Assembly: GCA_002869855.2 (NCBI GenBank)
Contig: NEWQ02000023.1
Span: 121,286 to 185,285 of the forward strand
Length of the DNA stretch: 64,000 bases
Origin: Nitrospira sp. CG24D
Lineage (GTDB): Bacteria > Nitrospirota > Nitrospiria > Nitrospirales > Nitrospiraceae
Direction: 5' to 3'
Positions within the stretch are counted from its first letter, which is position 1, and each line of letters starts with the position of its first letter. Below are positions 25,571-33,379 of the stretch, one piece after another. Made by a program: the position numbers and the translations under genes. The notes beneath the pieces were generated by a model. That model was not told where the DNA came from. It did not search any database and worked only from the letters and a program-made list of their open reading frames with translations.

Positions 25571-26115
25571 TTCCCGTTCTCCATCATCTGCCGCATGAGC
25601 GCCACCGATTCCTGACTGTCCCACTCACGCGGCCCGACCGCTCGACCCAACAATGTGCCGTCGCGGCCCACCACGACTGTGGTCGGCAACCCGCGCACCA
25701 TAAAGGATCGGGACACTTCCTGGTCTTCATCGAACAGCACCGGCAGGGTGACACCCGCATGCGAGAGAAACTGGGCGATGCCCTGGCGTTGGAGATCCGT
25801 CGTCACGGTCAGCAAAACAAACTTCTTCGGGTCCAACTGCCGCTGCAAGCGGGCCAGCGACGGCATTTCTTCTTTGCAGGGCCCGCACCAGGTGGCCCAA
25901 AAATTCACCAGTACGACTTTGCCCGCTAGATCGCTCAACCTGACTCGCGTGCCATCCAGCGAAGTGAGTTCGAAGGGCATCGCCATGCTTCCGGCCGGCA
26001 ACCGACTCATCTTGAGTGGGGTAAAGGGATCGTGGGCGCAGACGCCTGATATCCCCGCCAGGCTGAGCATGACCAGCAGTCCCGCAATCCCCCATGCTTT
26101 TCGCACAACACCCAC
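25567..26115 (-). CDS. TlpA/ResA-like periplasmic thioredoxin 1
   Basis: The GTG at 26115 follows the previous stop by one base, with GGAG upstream. This gives 182 residues, whereas the ORF-track start lies inside the BNR gene. An N-terminal anchor or signal (AWGIAGLLVMLSLAGISGVCA) precedes a thioredoxin fold: VVLVNFWATWCGPCKEEMPSL with the active site WCGPC (residues 76-80), later the cis-Pro loop MVRGLPTTVVVGRDG. TlpA-like proteins reduce specific periplasmic disulfides in cytochrome c or copper-site maturation. A second copy is at 32718-33275. Both copies are followed directly by a CAWxC-family gene. Confidence 0.88.
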   Translation of the reverse strand: MGVVRKAWGIAGLLVMLSLAGISGVCAHDPFTPLKMSRLPAGSMAMPFELTSLDGTRVRLSDLAGKVVLVNFWATWCGPCKEEMPSLARLQRQLDPKKFVLLTVTTDLQRQGIAQFLSHAGVTLPVLFDEDQEVSRSFMVRGLPTTVVVGRDGTLLGRAVGPREWDSQESVALMRQMMENGK

Positions 26116-26116
26116 G

Positions 26117-27406
26117 TTACGGCTCCTGCTTCGCGACGACCTTGGCAACCGGCAGCTGCAGCGTTTGCACGACGATCCGATGCGACGGCATCGCGTGCTC
26201 CATCCAAGCCAGCGAGGCAAGCCCCTGCGCATTGATGGACAGCGCGGGCGTTTGCCCCTTCTTCTCGTTCAATTTCTGCGGCGCGCTGAATGTCTGCCCG
26301 CGATCGAGCGACACACTCATCACGACTTCGCGCCGGACCGGCGACTGTTCTTCCCACACAATGACCAGACGGCCCTCGGGATCGACCGCCATCTGCGGAT
26401 GGTCCGGGAAAGTGCCCTTGGAGAGATTCAACTTCTGTTTCGGCGAAAACGTCTCGCCCTTGTCGTCCGAGTAAGCCAGATAGATCGACGGCGTTTCGTC
26501 CGAGCCTTCCGTGTACCAGACCACATAGAGGCGCCCCTGGCGATCCGTCCCCACGGAGGCCGGACGATGAGGGCAGCCGGGGAATATCCATTTGTCATGA
26601 CCAACGATGACCGGTGCTGTGAACGTCTGCCCTCCATCGGTCGAACGCGCCACGACCGTCTCGCGGAGATCGCCCGGAAGAATCTTGCGCCAGGCGACGT
26701 ACAGCGTGCCGTCCGGGCTGCTGGTCATCGACGTCCGGCAACACACGCAGGTGCTCTCATCGACTTTGAGGTTCTTTTCAACCGTACGGCCGAGGTCGAT
26801 GGAACGCGTGGCAAACGTGCCGGATTCTTTCTTGCCCTCTCGCCCGTCGATCCAGGCCAAGTGGACGACGCCGTCGGGCGCCACATGGATCGAATCGAAA
26901 CTGTGGCCGATGACTTGCTGATCGTCGTTCACCAACACCGACGGCTGGAAAGTCTTCCCGCCGTCGGACGAACGACTCAAGCGGAGATCATTGGAGAAGG
27001 GCTTGTCCGGAGTCATCTTCGGATGGGTGACGGCCCAGGTAATGAGCACATCGTCGCCGGACAACGCGAGCGCCGGCGCTTCCTGACGGCTATAGGGCAC
27101 TTCGCTCGAACCGTTCACGCGCACTAACTCGCCGATGGGGCCTTCGACTTTCTCGATACGCGAGTAGAGCACCGTGCGGGTCTCCTTCTCCTCCTCAACC
27201 CAGGCAAGAGAAATCTGCCCCTGGTCATCGATCCGGACAGAAGGCCCCACGACGCTCCGTACTTTGCGGTCTGCCGTCACTTTGGGGCCAAGAACGAATG
27301 TAGGCGCAGACTCGGCCAACGTTATCGAGGCGCAAAGCAACAGGCTGCAGGCGATTCCGAAACATCCGGCAATTCGGCTTTTCAACATGTGAGTCATGGG
27401 TTTCAT
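26117..27406 (-). CDS. Exported BNR/Asp-box repeat protein with Cys cluster
   Basis: The 429-residue protein has a signal peptide (GIACSLLLCASITLAES). A six-bladed sialidase-type propeller is marked by Asp boxes (SRSSDGGKTF, ARSTDGGQTF, AYSDDKGETF, SVSLDRGQTF). The Arg triad of true sialidases is not evident. A Cys cluster, ESTCVCCRTSM, and a later FPGCPHRP fall between blades and look like a metal or redox site; such Cys-bearing BNR proteins tend to lie beside TlpA or copper genes. AGGA precedes the ATG. It is the first gene of the unit that ends with receptor 3. Sialidase activity is not claimed. Confidence 0.75.
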   Translation of the reverse strand: MKPMTHMLKSRIAGCFGIACSLLLCASITLAESAPTFVLGPKVTADRKVRSVVGPSVRIDDQGQISLAWVEEEKETRTVLYSRIEKVEGPIGELVRVNGSSEVPYSRQEAPALALSGDDVLITWAVTHPKMTPDKPFSNDLRLSRSSDGGKTFQPSVLVNDDQQVIGHSFDSIHVAPDGVVHLAWIDGREGKKESGTFATRSIDLGRTVEKNLKVDESTCVCCRTSMTSSPDGTLYVAWRKILPGDLRETVVARSTDGGQTFTAPVIVGHDKWIFPGCPHRPASVGTDRQGRLYVVWYTEGSDETPSIYLAYSDDKGETFSPKQKLNLSKGTFPDHPQMAVDPEGRLVIVWEEQSPVRREVVMSVSLDRGQTFSAPQKLNEKKGQTPALSINAQGLASLAWMEHAMPSHRIVVQTLQLPVAKVVAKQEP

Positions 27407-27488
27407 GGATATTTCCTATCAGTGCTTCGACAAGCTGCGTCCGCGCTCCTGCCATACAAAACTTTGGACCGTCATAGACTCGCTCAGC

Positions 27489-27630
27489 ATCCCTCGCAGG
27501 CGGTTCAGAAAAGCTGTCCAGCAAGGCCGCAGCTAGCAAAGAGGCGAGGCGTACACTTGTGGTACGTCGAGCCTCTGCGCGACGCGAGAACGCTGCTGGC
27601 GGCTTTTATCAACAGCCTGCTATCCGGCGA
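27489..27630. repeat. Dispersed intergenic repeat (copy R2, apparently complete)
   Basis: About 140 bp with a central imperfect hairpin (GAGGCGAGGCGTAC facing GTACGTCGAGCCTC, 27541-27575) and ends GGTTCAGAAAAGCTG and CAACAGCCTGCTATCC. Its right half matches the first 74 bases of the window, and its right end matches 2227-2246. It fills the space between tonB and the BNR gene and overlaps the tonB stop codon. Confidence 0.7.
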
Positions 27631-28759
27631 GGCTGTAGACAATCGGCACATACACCGCCACCTCCGCCGCGCTCAAAGCCTGTTTCATATGGATGGGACA
27701 GGCCAATCGAACGGTCTCCATCGCCGCGCGATCGAGCACCTCATGGCCGGAGCTGCGATGCACCACCACATCGACCAAATGACCATCGGCGCGGAGGACG
27801 ACGCGCAACACCACTTTCCCTTCCGAGCCGTTCAAGCGCGCCGAGCTGGGATAGCGCGTCAGTTCCTTAATGCGCCGGCCGAGCGACTCCGCCAGCCAGG
27901 CATTGTCCGCCTTGCTCGCCGGACGAACGGAAGCCGCGTTGGCGACAATCGGCACATTGGCATGGTGAGGAGGTGCCTGGATTGCGGCGGCCGACGCCGG
28001 AGCCGGAACTGCGGCGGCTATAGACGCATCTGGAGTAGATGAGGACACGGCCGGCGCAGAGGGTTCGGCAACCGCGTGAGCGGATCTCCCGACGGCCGCA
28101 GTCAATGGCCGCCACTCCGGCGCCATCTCCTCGGGAGACGGGCTCTCATGATGAATCACGGGAGCAGACTCTGCGTGATGCGCGCGTGACGGCGCGGGAG
28201 GTTCATAGGCCTGGGCCGTGACAACCGATTCAACCGGCGGAGTCACTTCCTTCGGCACAGGTGCCGGATGCGGTTCATGGATCACCGGCTGCGGCTGCAC
28301 TACTTCCTGCGGCTTGATCTCTTCCTGCTTGATCTCTTCTTTCTTCGGTTCTGGCGGCGCGACCGGCGTAACCTTCGCCTGAACGATTTCCTGCACGGGC
28401 TCCGGCTTAGGCGGCACGATCGTCGGATGGACGACTTCCGGGCTGTACGGAGTGGCCACCCGGGTCATGACCATGTCAGACGCCGGTTCTACTGGTTGGA
28501 CAGGCTGAGCCGCCTGAACGGCCCGAACCGGGGTCGGCTTCGACGGCTGAACAGTCGGAGTGGATTGCGCCGTCTCGGTCCGAGGAGAGTCCGATGAAGG
28601 TTGAACCAGCGCCACCTCCCACTGAAAAATCTCTTCCTTGAGAATCGGCTGGACCTGAGCCGCCAACAGAAACGCAACACAGAGCGCCGCCCCATGTACA
28701 GCAAACGACACGCCCCAGGCTGCAATCGGAACCCGGTCCTGCTCTTGTACGATCATCAC
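27620..28759 (-). CDS. tonB: Energy transducer TonB
   Basis: The GTG start at 28759 has AAGGTGATG upstream. The 379-residue protein has the TonB layout: one N-terminal membrane helix (WGVSFAVHGAALCVAFLLAAQV, with the functional His in VHGA), a long Pro/Glu/Lys-rich spacer (about residues 50-270, with stretches like PPEPKKEEIKQEEIK) and a C-terminal domain. In that domain YPSSARLNGSEGKVVLRVVL and HRSSGHEVLDRAAMETV match the TonB fold. The spacer is long for the family (E. coli TonB is 239 residues), perhaps to span a wide periplasm. It is separated from exbB by 12 kb. Motif copy S5 lies upstream. Confidence 0.92.
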   Translation of the reverse strand: MMIVQEQDRVPIAAWGVSFAVHGAALCVAFLLAAQVQPILKEEIFQWEVALVQPSSDSPRTETAQSTPTVQPSKPTPVRAVQAAQPVQPVEPASDMVMTRVATPYSPEVVHPTIVPPKPEPVQEIVQAKVTPVAPPEPKKEEIKQEEIKPQEVVQPQPVIHEPHPAPVPKEVTPPVESVVTAQAYEPPAPSRAHHAESAPVIHHESPSPEEMAPEWRPLTAAVGRSAHAVAEPSAPAVSSSTPDASIAAAVPAPASAAAIQAPPHHANVPIVANAASVRPASKADNAWLAESLGRRIKELTRYPSSARLNGSEGKVVLRVVLRADGHLVDVVVHRSSGHEVLDRAAMETVRLACPIHMKQALSAAEVAVYVPIVYSLAG

Positions 28760-28842
28760 GGCATCACCTTATGAAGGACACCTGCATTACTACTGAACAA
28801 GTGATCCACGGCCCTTCTTTGTAAAGGCAGAATCCCTGGTTC

Positions 28843-28874
28843 GTCTACTGCTGAATGCCGACGGATGCTACAAG
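28843..28874 (-). promoter_or_regulatory. Shared upstream motif, copy S5
   Basis: Minus strand TGTAGCATCCGTCGGCA, then seven bases, then AGTAGACGAAC, with the standard 25-nt spacing. It precedes tonB by about 84 nt and overlaps the stem-loop at 28855-28887. Confidence 0.55.
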
Positions 28875-28887
28875 CATCCGTCGGCAT
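28855..28887 (-). terminator. Stem-loop downstream of HTH protein 2
   Basis: ATGCCGACGGATGC and GCATCCGTCGGCAT form a perfect 14-bp stem with a 5-nt loop, 26 nt after the HTH stop. The lower arm overlaps motif S5, so this hairpin could be an operator as well as a terminator. Confidence 0.6.
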
Positions 28888-28913
28888 CGGCCATCGCAGA
28901 TACTGCGGGCTCA

Positions 28914-29150
28914 TTAGACAGCGGAGCCCACAGGAGACAGCCCTCCGCTATGAACGAACAAGCCGGAAGACACGTCATCCGTCCGGTTCTGTTCAACAAG
29001 TTTCTCGATCGACCGGCTAAACACCCGCAGACTGCCGCGACCGATCTTGGTGCCTTCCAACCGGCCCTGCTCCACCCAGCGGTAGATCGTCCATCGGCTG
29101 ACGGCGAGCGCTTGGGCTGCCTCTTCGACACGTAACAGTGATTTGTTCAT
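28914..29150 (-). CDS. AlpA/excisionase-type helix-turn-helix protein 2
   Basis: The ATG at 29150 has GAGAGGATC upstream, giving 78 residues. The DNA-binding domain LLRVEEAAQALAVSRWTIYRWVEQGRLEGTKIGRGSLRVFSRSI is close to that of HTH protein 1 at 20704-20958, including the invariant TKIGRGSLR wing. The tails differ (here GLFVHSGGLSPVGSAV). It is flanked on both sides by perfect stem-loops at 29173-29202 and 28855-28887, repeating the arrangement of copy 1. A regulator of the surrounding units is the simplest reading; there is no sign of a prophage. Confidence 0.8.
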   Translation of the reverse strand: MNKSLLRVEEAAQALAVSRWTIYRWVEQGRLEGTKIGRGSLRVFSRSIEKLVEQNRTDDVSSGLFVHSGGLSPVGSAV

Positions 29151-29172
29151 GATCCTCTCACTTTCGGTTGCG

Positions 29173-29202
29173 GGAAGGAGACAGGACGCCCTGTCTCCTT
29201 CC
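29173..29202 (-). terminator. Stem-loop between the beta-propeller gene and HTH protein 2
   Basis: GGAAGGAGACAGG and CCTGTCTCCTTCC form a perfect 13-bp stem with a 4-nt loop, 25 nt after the propeller stop and 22 nt before the HTH start codon. Confidence 0.6.
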
Positions 29203-29227
29203 ACATCCATGGTGATCGTTCAGCTCG

Positions 29228-30796
29228 TTACTCCTTCATGCCATGGTCGTCGAGCCGCTCAGGCAAGACAGACGGCGCTACGGCCGATCCGCCGGTCAGC
29301 GACGACGTCGCCTGATTGCCGGCCGCGGCCGTCCCTGGCGAATAGACCATGACTCCGCCAAGTGACGACCCAGCTGCTCCAATATTCTGCACCGTCTGCT
29401 TGATCAGGTTATCCGTCGCATTGATGACGGAAATGGAGTTGTCGGTGCTGTTGGACACCGCGATGAAGGTCGCCGCGCCGGCGCCTTGCGCCAACACATC
29501 GAAGCTGTGTCCTCCAGTAGCTACCAACGGTATTTCTCGTAACAGCGTCAGTGCGGGAACGGCTGCCGTCAGCGTCGACGCATTGAATGCGAACAGCCGG
29601 TCCTTCTTGGTTGCCGTGGCAGCATTGCCCGCCAGGATGTAGAACCGGCTCCCGTCCGGCGAAAATTTGAATGAACCGGGTGAGGTCCCATTCAACTCGG
29701 GAATCGTGAAGTCTGTCCGTGGATTACCGGCCGTGCCAAGATCGACCACACCGAGCTTCGTTCCCGTTACAGGAGTTGTATCACCGCGCAGCAGGAGGAA
29801 TCGCCCGTCCGGACTGATCCCGTAGGCGGTATACGGCAGCCCCGTCAGGTTCAGAATGGGCGTGACGGCAAAAGTCACCGGATCGATTTCGGCGATCTCC
29901 CCATAGCCCTCCTGGATGCTGTAGATCTTCTGAGTCAGTTTGGACCAGCGGATGCCGTGCGGGGCGGAACTGTTGGGAGTGAATGCCGCGTTCGCTGCGG
30001 TGCCCGACTCATTGTTGCACGGCCCACCCTCCTTGGCCGCATTGCACAAGTCGATCCGATGGATGACCTGGCGATACGTCCCCGAGGCTTCGTCCCCGTC
30101 GATGACCGCGATTTCTCCGGCATCTTCGCTGGAAACGAACACCCGCTTCGGCACCCCCGCGCCTGATGAAAATGCGGCGACCTTATGGCCATCGGCCAAA
30201 AGACAAGTTGTCCCCAGCAAGAACGGTGGCGTCCCGCCGGGACCAAGGTGAGAGTTATGGATGGCCGTCACGGATCCGCCGCCCTGTGCGGCGCAATTGA
30301 CGAGGTCGTCGCCAGGCGTCAACGTTCCTCCGGCATTGTCTCCGTCATTCATGATCCAGACAACTTCACCATCGTTGGGATCCCGATAAATATGAACCGG
30401 GCGCGTACCGGCCGCCAGATTCACCTCATGAACCGGCTGCGCATTGGTCAACGGATCGATGGTCGCCACCTTATTGGCCCCGGCGAGATTCACGAATACC
30501 CATTCGCCCTCGGTGAATTGCATATCGCCTAGTGCGACATTCTCGAATTCCGCCGCATCGATCGAGCCCAGCACCGCATTCCCCGAATCTCCCTTGAGAG
30601 CCACACTTGTGAGCGATTTGCTCGTGGTGTTATTCACGAACACGATGGGGCCCTGCAGCGCGGCGCTGCCGCTGGAGGTAACGACCGGTGCGGTGGAATC
30701 GCCTGAGCTACAACTGACAAGACCGATCAAAGCCAGACCGAGCAACCCGGTCTTGGCATACGTTGAATAGTGTTTTCTCGCACTGATGAATCTCAT
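29228..30796 (-). CDS. Beta-propeller lipoprotein (YVTN-type)
   Basis: The ATG at 30796 has AAGGAAC upstream and gives 522 residues. The N-terminus is a lipoprotein signal (LLGLALIGLVSCSSGD, lipobox LVSC). The rest is repeated propeller blades: VATIDPLTNAQPVHEVNL, GEIAVIDGDEASGTYRQ, GEIAEIDPVTFAVTPILNL, YGISPDGRFLLLRG, FKFSPDGSRFYILAG and ISVINATDNLIKQTV, the 'SPDGRFL' and 'xVIDxxT' marks of YVTN/lactonase-type blades. No catalytic residues are recognised. It is probably attached to the outer membrane as a binding protein. It lies downstream of CAWxC protein F. Confidence 0.75.
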   Translation of the reverse strand: MRFISARKHYSTYAKTGLLGLALIGLVSCSSGDSTAPVVTSSGSAALQGPIVFVNNTTSKSLTSVALKGDSGNAVLGSIDAAEFENVALGDMQFTEGEWVFVNLAGANKVATIDPLTNAQPVHEVNLAAGTRPVHIYRDPNDGEVVWIMNDGDNAGGTLTPGDDLVNCAAQGGGSVTAIHNSHLGPGGTPPFLLGTTCLLADGHKVAAFSSGAGVPKRVFVSSEDAGEIAVIDGDEASGTYRQVIHRIDLCNAAKEGGPCNNESGTAANAAFTPNSSAPHGIRWSKLTQKIYSIQEGYGEIAEIDPVTFAVTPILNLTGLPYTAYGISPDGRFLLLRGDTTPVTGTKLGVVDLGTAGNPRTDFTIPELNGTSPGSFKFSPDGSRFYILAGNAATATKKDRLFAFNASTLTAAVPALTLLREIPLVATGGHSFDVLAQGAGAATFIAVSNSTDNSISVINATDNLIKQTVQNIGAAGSSLGGVMVYSPGTAAAGNQATSSLTGGSAVAPSVLPERLDDHGMKE

Positions 30797-30869
30797 GATG
30801 TGTTCCTTCCTCAAATCCTGTCGTGATGCCCATGTTGTCTTCTGTTATTTCAGAATGCCGCCATATCAT

Positions 30870-31223
30870 TCAGACGGCCGGCGGGCCTCGGGGGATGGCT
30901 CCCAATCGATGGACCACTGTCTGGAGGGACCGGCCGGCTGCAAATGAAAGAAAACTTGAAGGGTCGGCCAGAGAACCGGGCACTCTGCCACCGGTGGCCT
31001 GCGTATCCACGCCGTCGCAGTGCCAGACGCAATGGCTCTGACTATGCTGGGCATGATGGGACGTCCCTTGCGGACAATGGGGCGTGGTCCATTGCGGCGT
31101 CAGACTGCCATAGGCCGCCGACACCGAGCCCGCAACCCACAGGATGGCGCAAAGCCCTGCCAACGTGCGCGCGACCGCTCCCGGCATGACAACTCTTCGA
31201 TGTTCTATCGCTCGTGCCAACAT
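30870..31223 (-). CDS. CAWxC/RxPP small membrane protein F (variant core)
   Basis: The 117-residue member has a variant core: N-terminal hydrophobic segment (LAGLCAILWVAGSVSAAYG), His/Gln segment (HCPQGTSHHAQHSQSH), core CVWHCDG (C-VWH-C), a poorly hydrophobic C-terminal half and the end PRGPPAV. Cys spacing, central Trp and the R-G-P-P end hold it in the family. The start at 31223 is uncertain; ATG at 31187 gives a cleaner signal peptide. It lies 13 nt after the outer-membrane protein gene and 73 nt before the beta-propeller lipoprotein. Confidence 0.6.
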   Translation of the reverse strand: MLARAIEHRRVVMPGAVARTLAGLCAILWVAGSVSAAYGSLTPQWTTPHCPQGTSHHAQHSQSHCVWHCDGVDTQATGGRVPGSLADPSSFLSFAAGRSLQTVVHRLGAIPRGPPAV

Positions 31224-31236
31224 TGACCTGCGTCGC

Positions 31237-32310
31237 CTATGAGCCGCTCAACAGTTGAAATGATTTTGTGAGCCCGAACACATAACTGACTTGCTGTTCC
31301 AAGTTGCCGTTGAAATCCCGCATGACCGGAATTTGCGCGATGAAATACATCGACGCATAGTTCCAGAGATTCAGCATGATGCCGGGCGAATAGGCCATGT
31401 AGGTGGAGCCGGTCGTGGGCACGGAGCGGAACCTTACCGTCGGATCGAGTAGAATAGCTGCGCCCCCCGGGTTGAATTGAAACAAGGAGGCATCCATCGC
31501 ATCGTTCTGCATCCAGCGGTAGTTCACCTGCTGCGTCAGCACAAGCCAAGGCGCCTGCTCGACCGGAATGATGTTGAATCCGGCGCTGAGATTGACCTCG
31601 TCGCCAAACTTGTAGCCGTCGCTGTTCTTGAGCGTGTGCCGATAGCTCGCCAGGGCAAACTGATTCAGCCGATGCGGGATCAGCTCGTAACTCTGATAGA
31701 TCGACGGAACGAATCCGAAATTTCCCTTGCCAATTTGCAAGGTCGATTCCGCCAGCGACGTACCCTGCACCCGCTGCCCGTAGTCGCCCGTCGGCAGATC
31801 GACGCCCATGCCCACCACAATCATGCTACGCAGCGTGGGCAGCACGTTGTACTTGAGACTCACGCGAACATCGCCGATGCCTTTGTCGCTGTAGGGAACC
31901 GGCGTGAGCCCGCCGATCTGGGCATCGGAATTCACTTGTTTGTACGGTACGGTGACTTGCAGGCCGAATCGCTCGGTCAACCCGTAATTCATATCCAGGG
32001 TAGCGGTGCGCATGAGGGTGCGGATCTGATTCGCATTCAAGTTTGCAAGCGTCAGGGTCTTGTTTCCCTGATTGGAAAACGGGATGCTGCCGCCCTGCCC
32101 CGACGGCGCCTCCATCGGCGTGTAGTTGTAGATCGTGTTGACGGTCAGCAGGCCGGCCATCGGTACCTGCTGTTGCGATCCGATCACGACGAAGCAGCTC
32201 ACGGAGCCGCACGAGGCCTGAACCGAGTCCGGGCGCACGGCTCCCACGCTCAGAAAGAAGGCGCCAAGAGAGAGAAGAACGAGCCGACGGGATCGGGAAA
32301 GGAACATCAT
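31237..32310 (-). CDS. Outer-membrane beta-barrel protein (transporter-like)
   Basis: About 357 residues from the ATG at 32310 (GTG at 32319 is possible). The N-terminal signal (LVLLSLGAFFLSVGAV) is followed by amphipathic beta strands alternating with polar turns: LDMNYGLTERFGLQVTVPYKQ, GIGDVRVSLKYNVLP, VVGMGVDLPTGDYGQ, FVPSIYQSYELIP and YMAYSPGIMLNLW. The phrase pattern 'GxxDxxxxxKYxxL..LPTGD' is that of the MetA-pathway/phenol-degradation porin-like group of outer-membrane channels. A CGSVSC pair lies near the mature N-terminus. The substrate is unknown. It stands between CAWxC members G and F. Confidence 0.7.
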   Translation of the reverse strand: MMFLSRSRRLVLLSLGAFFLSVGAVRPDSVQASCGSVSCFVVIGSQQQVPMAGLLTVNTIYNYTPMEAPSGQGGSIPFSNQGNKTLTLANLNANQIRTLMRTATLDMNYGLTERFGLQVTVPYKQVNSDAQIGGLTPVPYSDKGIGDVRVSLKYNVLPTLRSMIVVGMGVDLPTGDYGQRVQGTSLAESTLQIGKGNFGFVPSIYQSYELIPHRLNQFALASYRHTLKNSDGYKFGDEVNLSAGFNIIPVEQAPWLVLTQQVNYRWMQNDAMDASLFQFNPGGAAILLDPTVRFRSVPTTGSTYMAYSPGIMLNLWNYASMYFIAQIPVMRDFNGNLEQQVSYVFGLTKSFQLLSGS

Positions 32311-32402
32311 GGGTCTCACAATGGTTGAGGTGATGGCACTGGAGAGACCGTGGGTTTTCCACCGCCTCTCCGTTGCGTTACGGTTGTCGTGAATCGAAGA
32401 AA

Positions 32403-32711
32403 TTAGCTGAGGAGCGCGGGAGGTCCGCGAAAGAAGCGGGAGACGGGTGACGTAGTGGCTACGCGATCAATGTGCTGTGTGTCGGCCAGCTCGACGAACT
32501 GCAGAGATGAGCTGAAGACCACCGCCGCCGTGTCGATGCTCTGACCGGCAGCACATTCCCAGGCGCACAGACCAGTGGAATGCGTGCCGGCCTGATGCTT
32601 TGCATGGTGATCGGCATGGGCGACCGCCGGCACTGCCAGGAGCCCGTTCACGAGCACGAGACAGAGCAGCAGCGACCAGACCAACCAGGATTGTTTCAAT
32701 CTCACCATCAT
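32403..32711 (-). CDS. CAWxC/RxPP small membrane protein G
   Basis: The 102-residue member has an N-terminal membrane segment (WLVWSLLLCLVLVNGLLAVPAVA), a His segment (HADHHAKHQAGTH), the core TGLCAWECAAGQS, a weakly hydrophobic middle and the end FRGPPALLS. The sequence CAW(E/S)CAAGQ is shared with member H, so these two are the closest pair. It begins 6 nt after the stop of thioredoxin 2, the same order as thioredoxin 1 and member E. Function unknown. Confidence 0.7.
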   Translation of the reverse strand: MMVRLKQSWLVWSLLLCLVLVNGLLAVPAVAHADHHAKHQAGTHSTGLCAWECAAGQSIDTAAVVFSSSLQFVELADTQHIDRVATTSPVSRFFRGPPALLS

Positions 32712-32717
32712 AAGAAA

Positions 32718-33275
32718 CTATCGAAGCGAGGCCGCCTTGACCGGTTCCTGCTGTTGAATCTTGGCGACCACGTCGTTGATCATCTGCTCCGTCAGCAAAC
32801 CGCCCTTAATGTATTCCTGCACGCGGCCCTGCTGGTCGATGAATACGCTGACAGGCAAGCCGAAGACACCGAACTGGTTCGCCACTTTATTGTCACGATC
32901 CATCAAAACAGGAAAGGTGTGGCCATACTGCTTGATGTGCTCGCGAACTTTCCCTTCGTCTTCGAGTTCATTGATCGCGAGCACGACAAACCCCTTGTCC
33001 CGCAACTTGTCGAAGCTGGCTTGCATGGCCGGCATTTCCGTCGTGCAGGGCTTGCACCAGGTCGCCCAGAAATTCACCAACACAACCTTGCCACGGTACT
33101 GACTGAGGCTATGCGTCTTGCCGTCGAGATCGGTCAGACGGAATTCATCGGCCGGCGTGCCGACCGTCGGAACCCGCGACCCCATGCTCCAGGATTCCGG
33201 CAGCCCCGTCGCTCCTGCGAAGGCGAACGCCAGTGCGGCGGCTAATACATATCGACCGTATCGGGTGCTTCTCAT
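32718..33275 (-). CDS. TlpA/ResA-like periplasmic thioredoxin 2
   Basis: The 185-residue protein has a signal or anchor (VLAAALAFAFAGATG) and a thioredoxin fold with KVVLVNFWATWCKPCTTEMPAM; the active site is WCKPC (residues 73-77). GVFGLPVSVFIDQQG is the cis-Pro loop. The N-terminal addition VPTVGTPADEFRLTDLDGK is usual for TlpA-like proteins. AAGGAG precedes the ATG. It lies between CAWxC members H and G. The tight link of two thioredoxins to CAWxC genes suggests that the Cys pair of these proteins is kept reduced for metal binding; this is inference. Confidence 0.88.
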   Translation of the reverse strand: MRSTRYGRYVLAAALAFAFAGATGLPESWSMGSRVPTVGTPADEFRLTDLDGKTHSLSQYRGKVVLVNFWATWCKPCTTEMPAMQASFDKLRDKGFVVLAINELEDEGKVREHIKQYGHTFPVLMDRDNKVANQFGVFGLPVSVFIDQQGRVQEYIKGGLLTEQMINDVVAKIQQQEPVKAASLR

Positions 33276-33379
33276 GAAGGCTACTCCTTAAACACTGGCT
33301 CCCGCGCTATCAGCGGAGGATGACCAGTTCGACAACACCTGCACCTATGTATTCAAACAGTGCGCGAGAACAGAGAGAG

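Noticed and set aside
20704-29150. The two HTH genes as prophage excisionases
   Set aside because: No integrase, attachment-site repeats or phage structural genes are present in the window.
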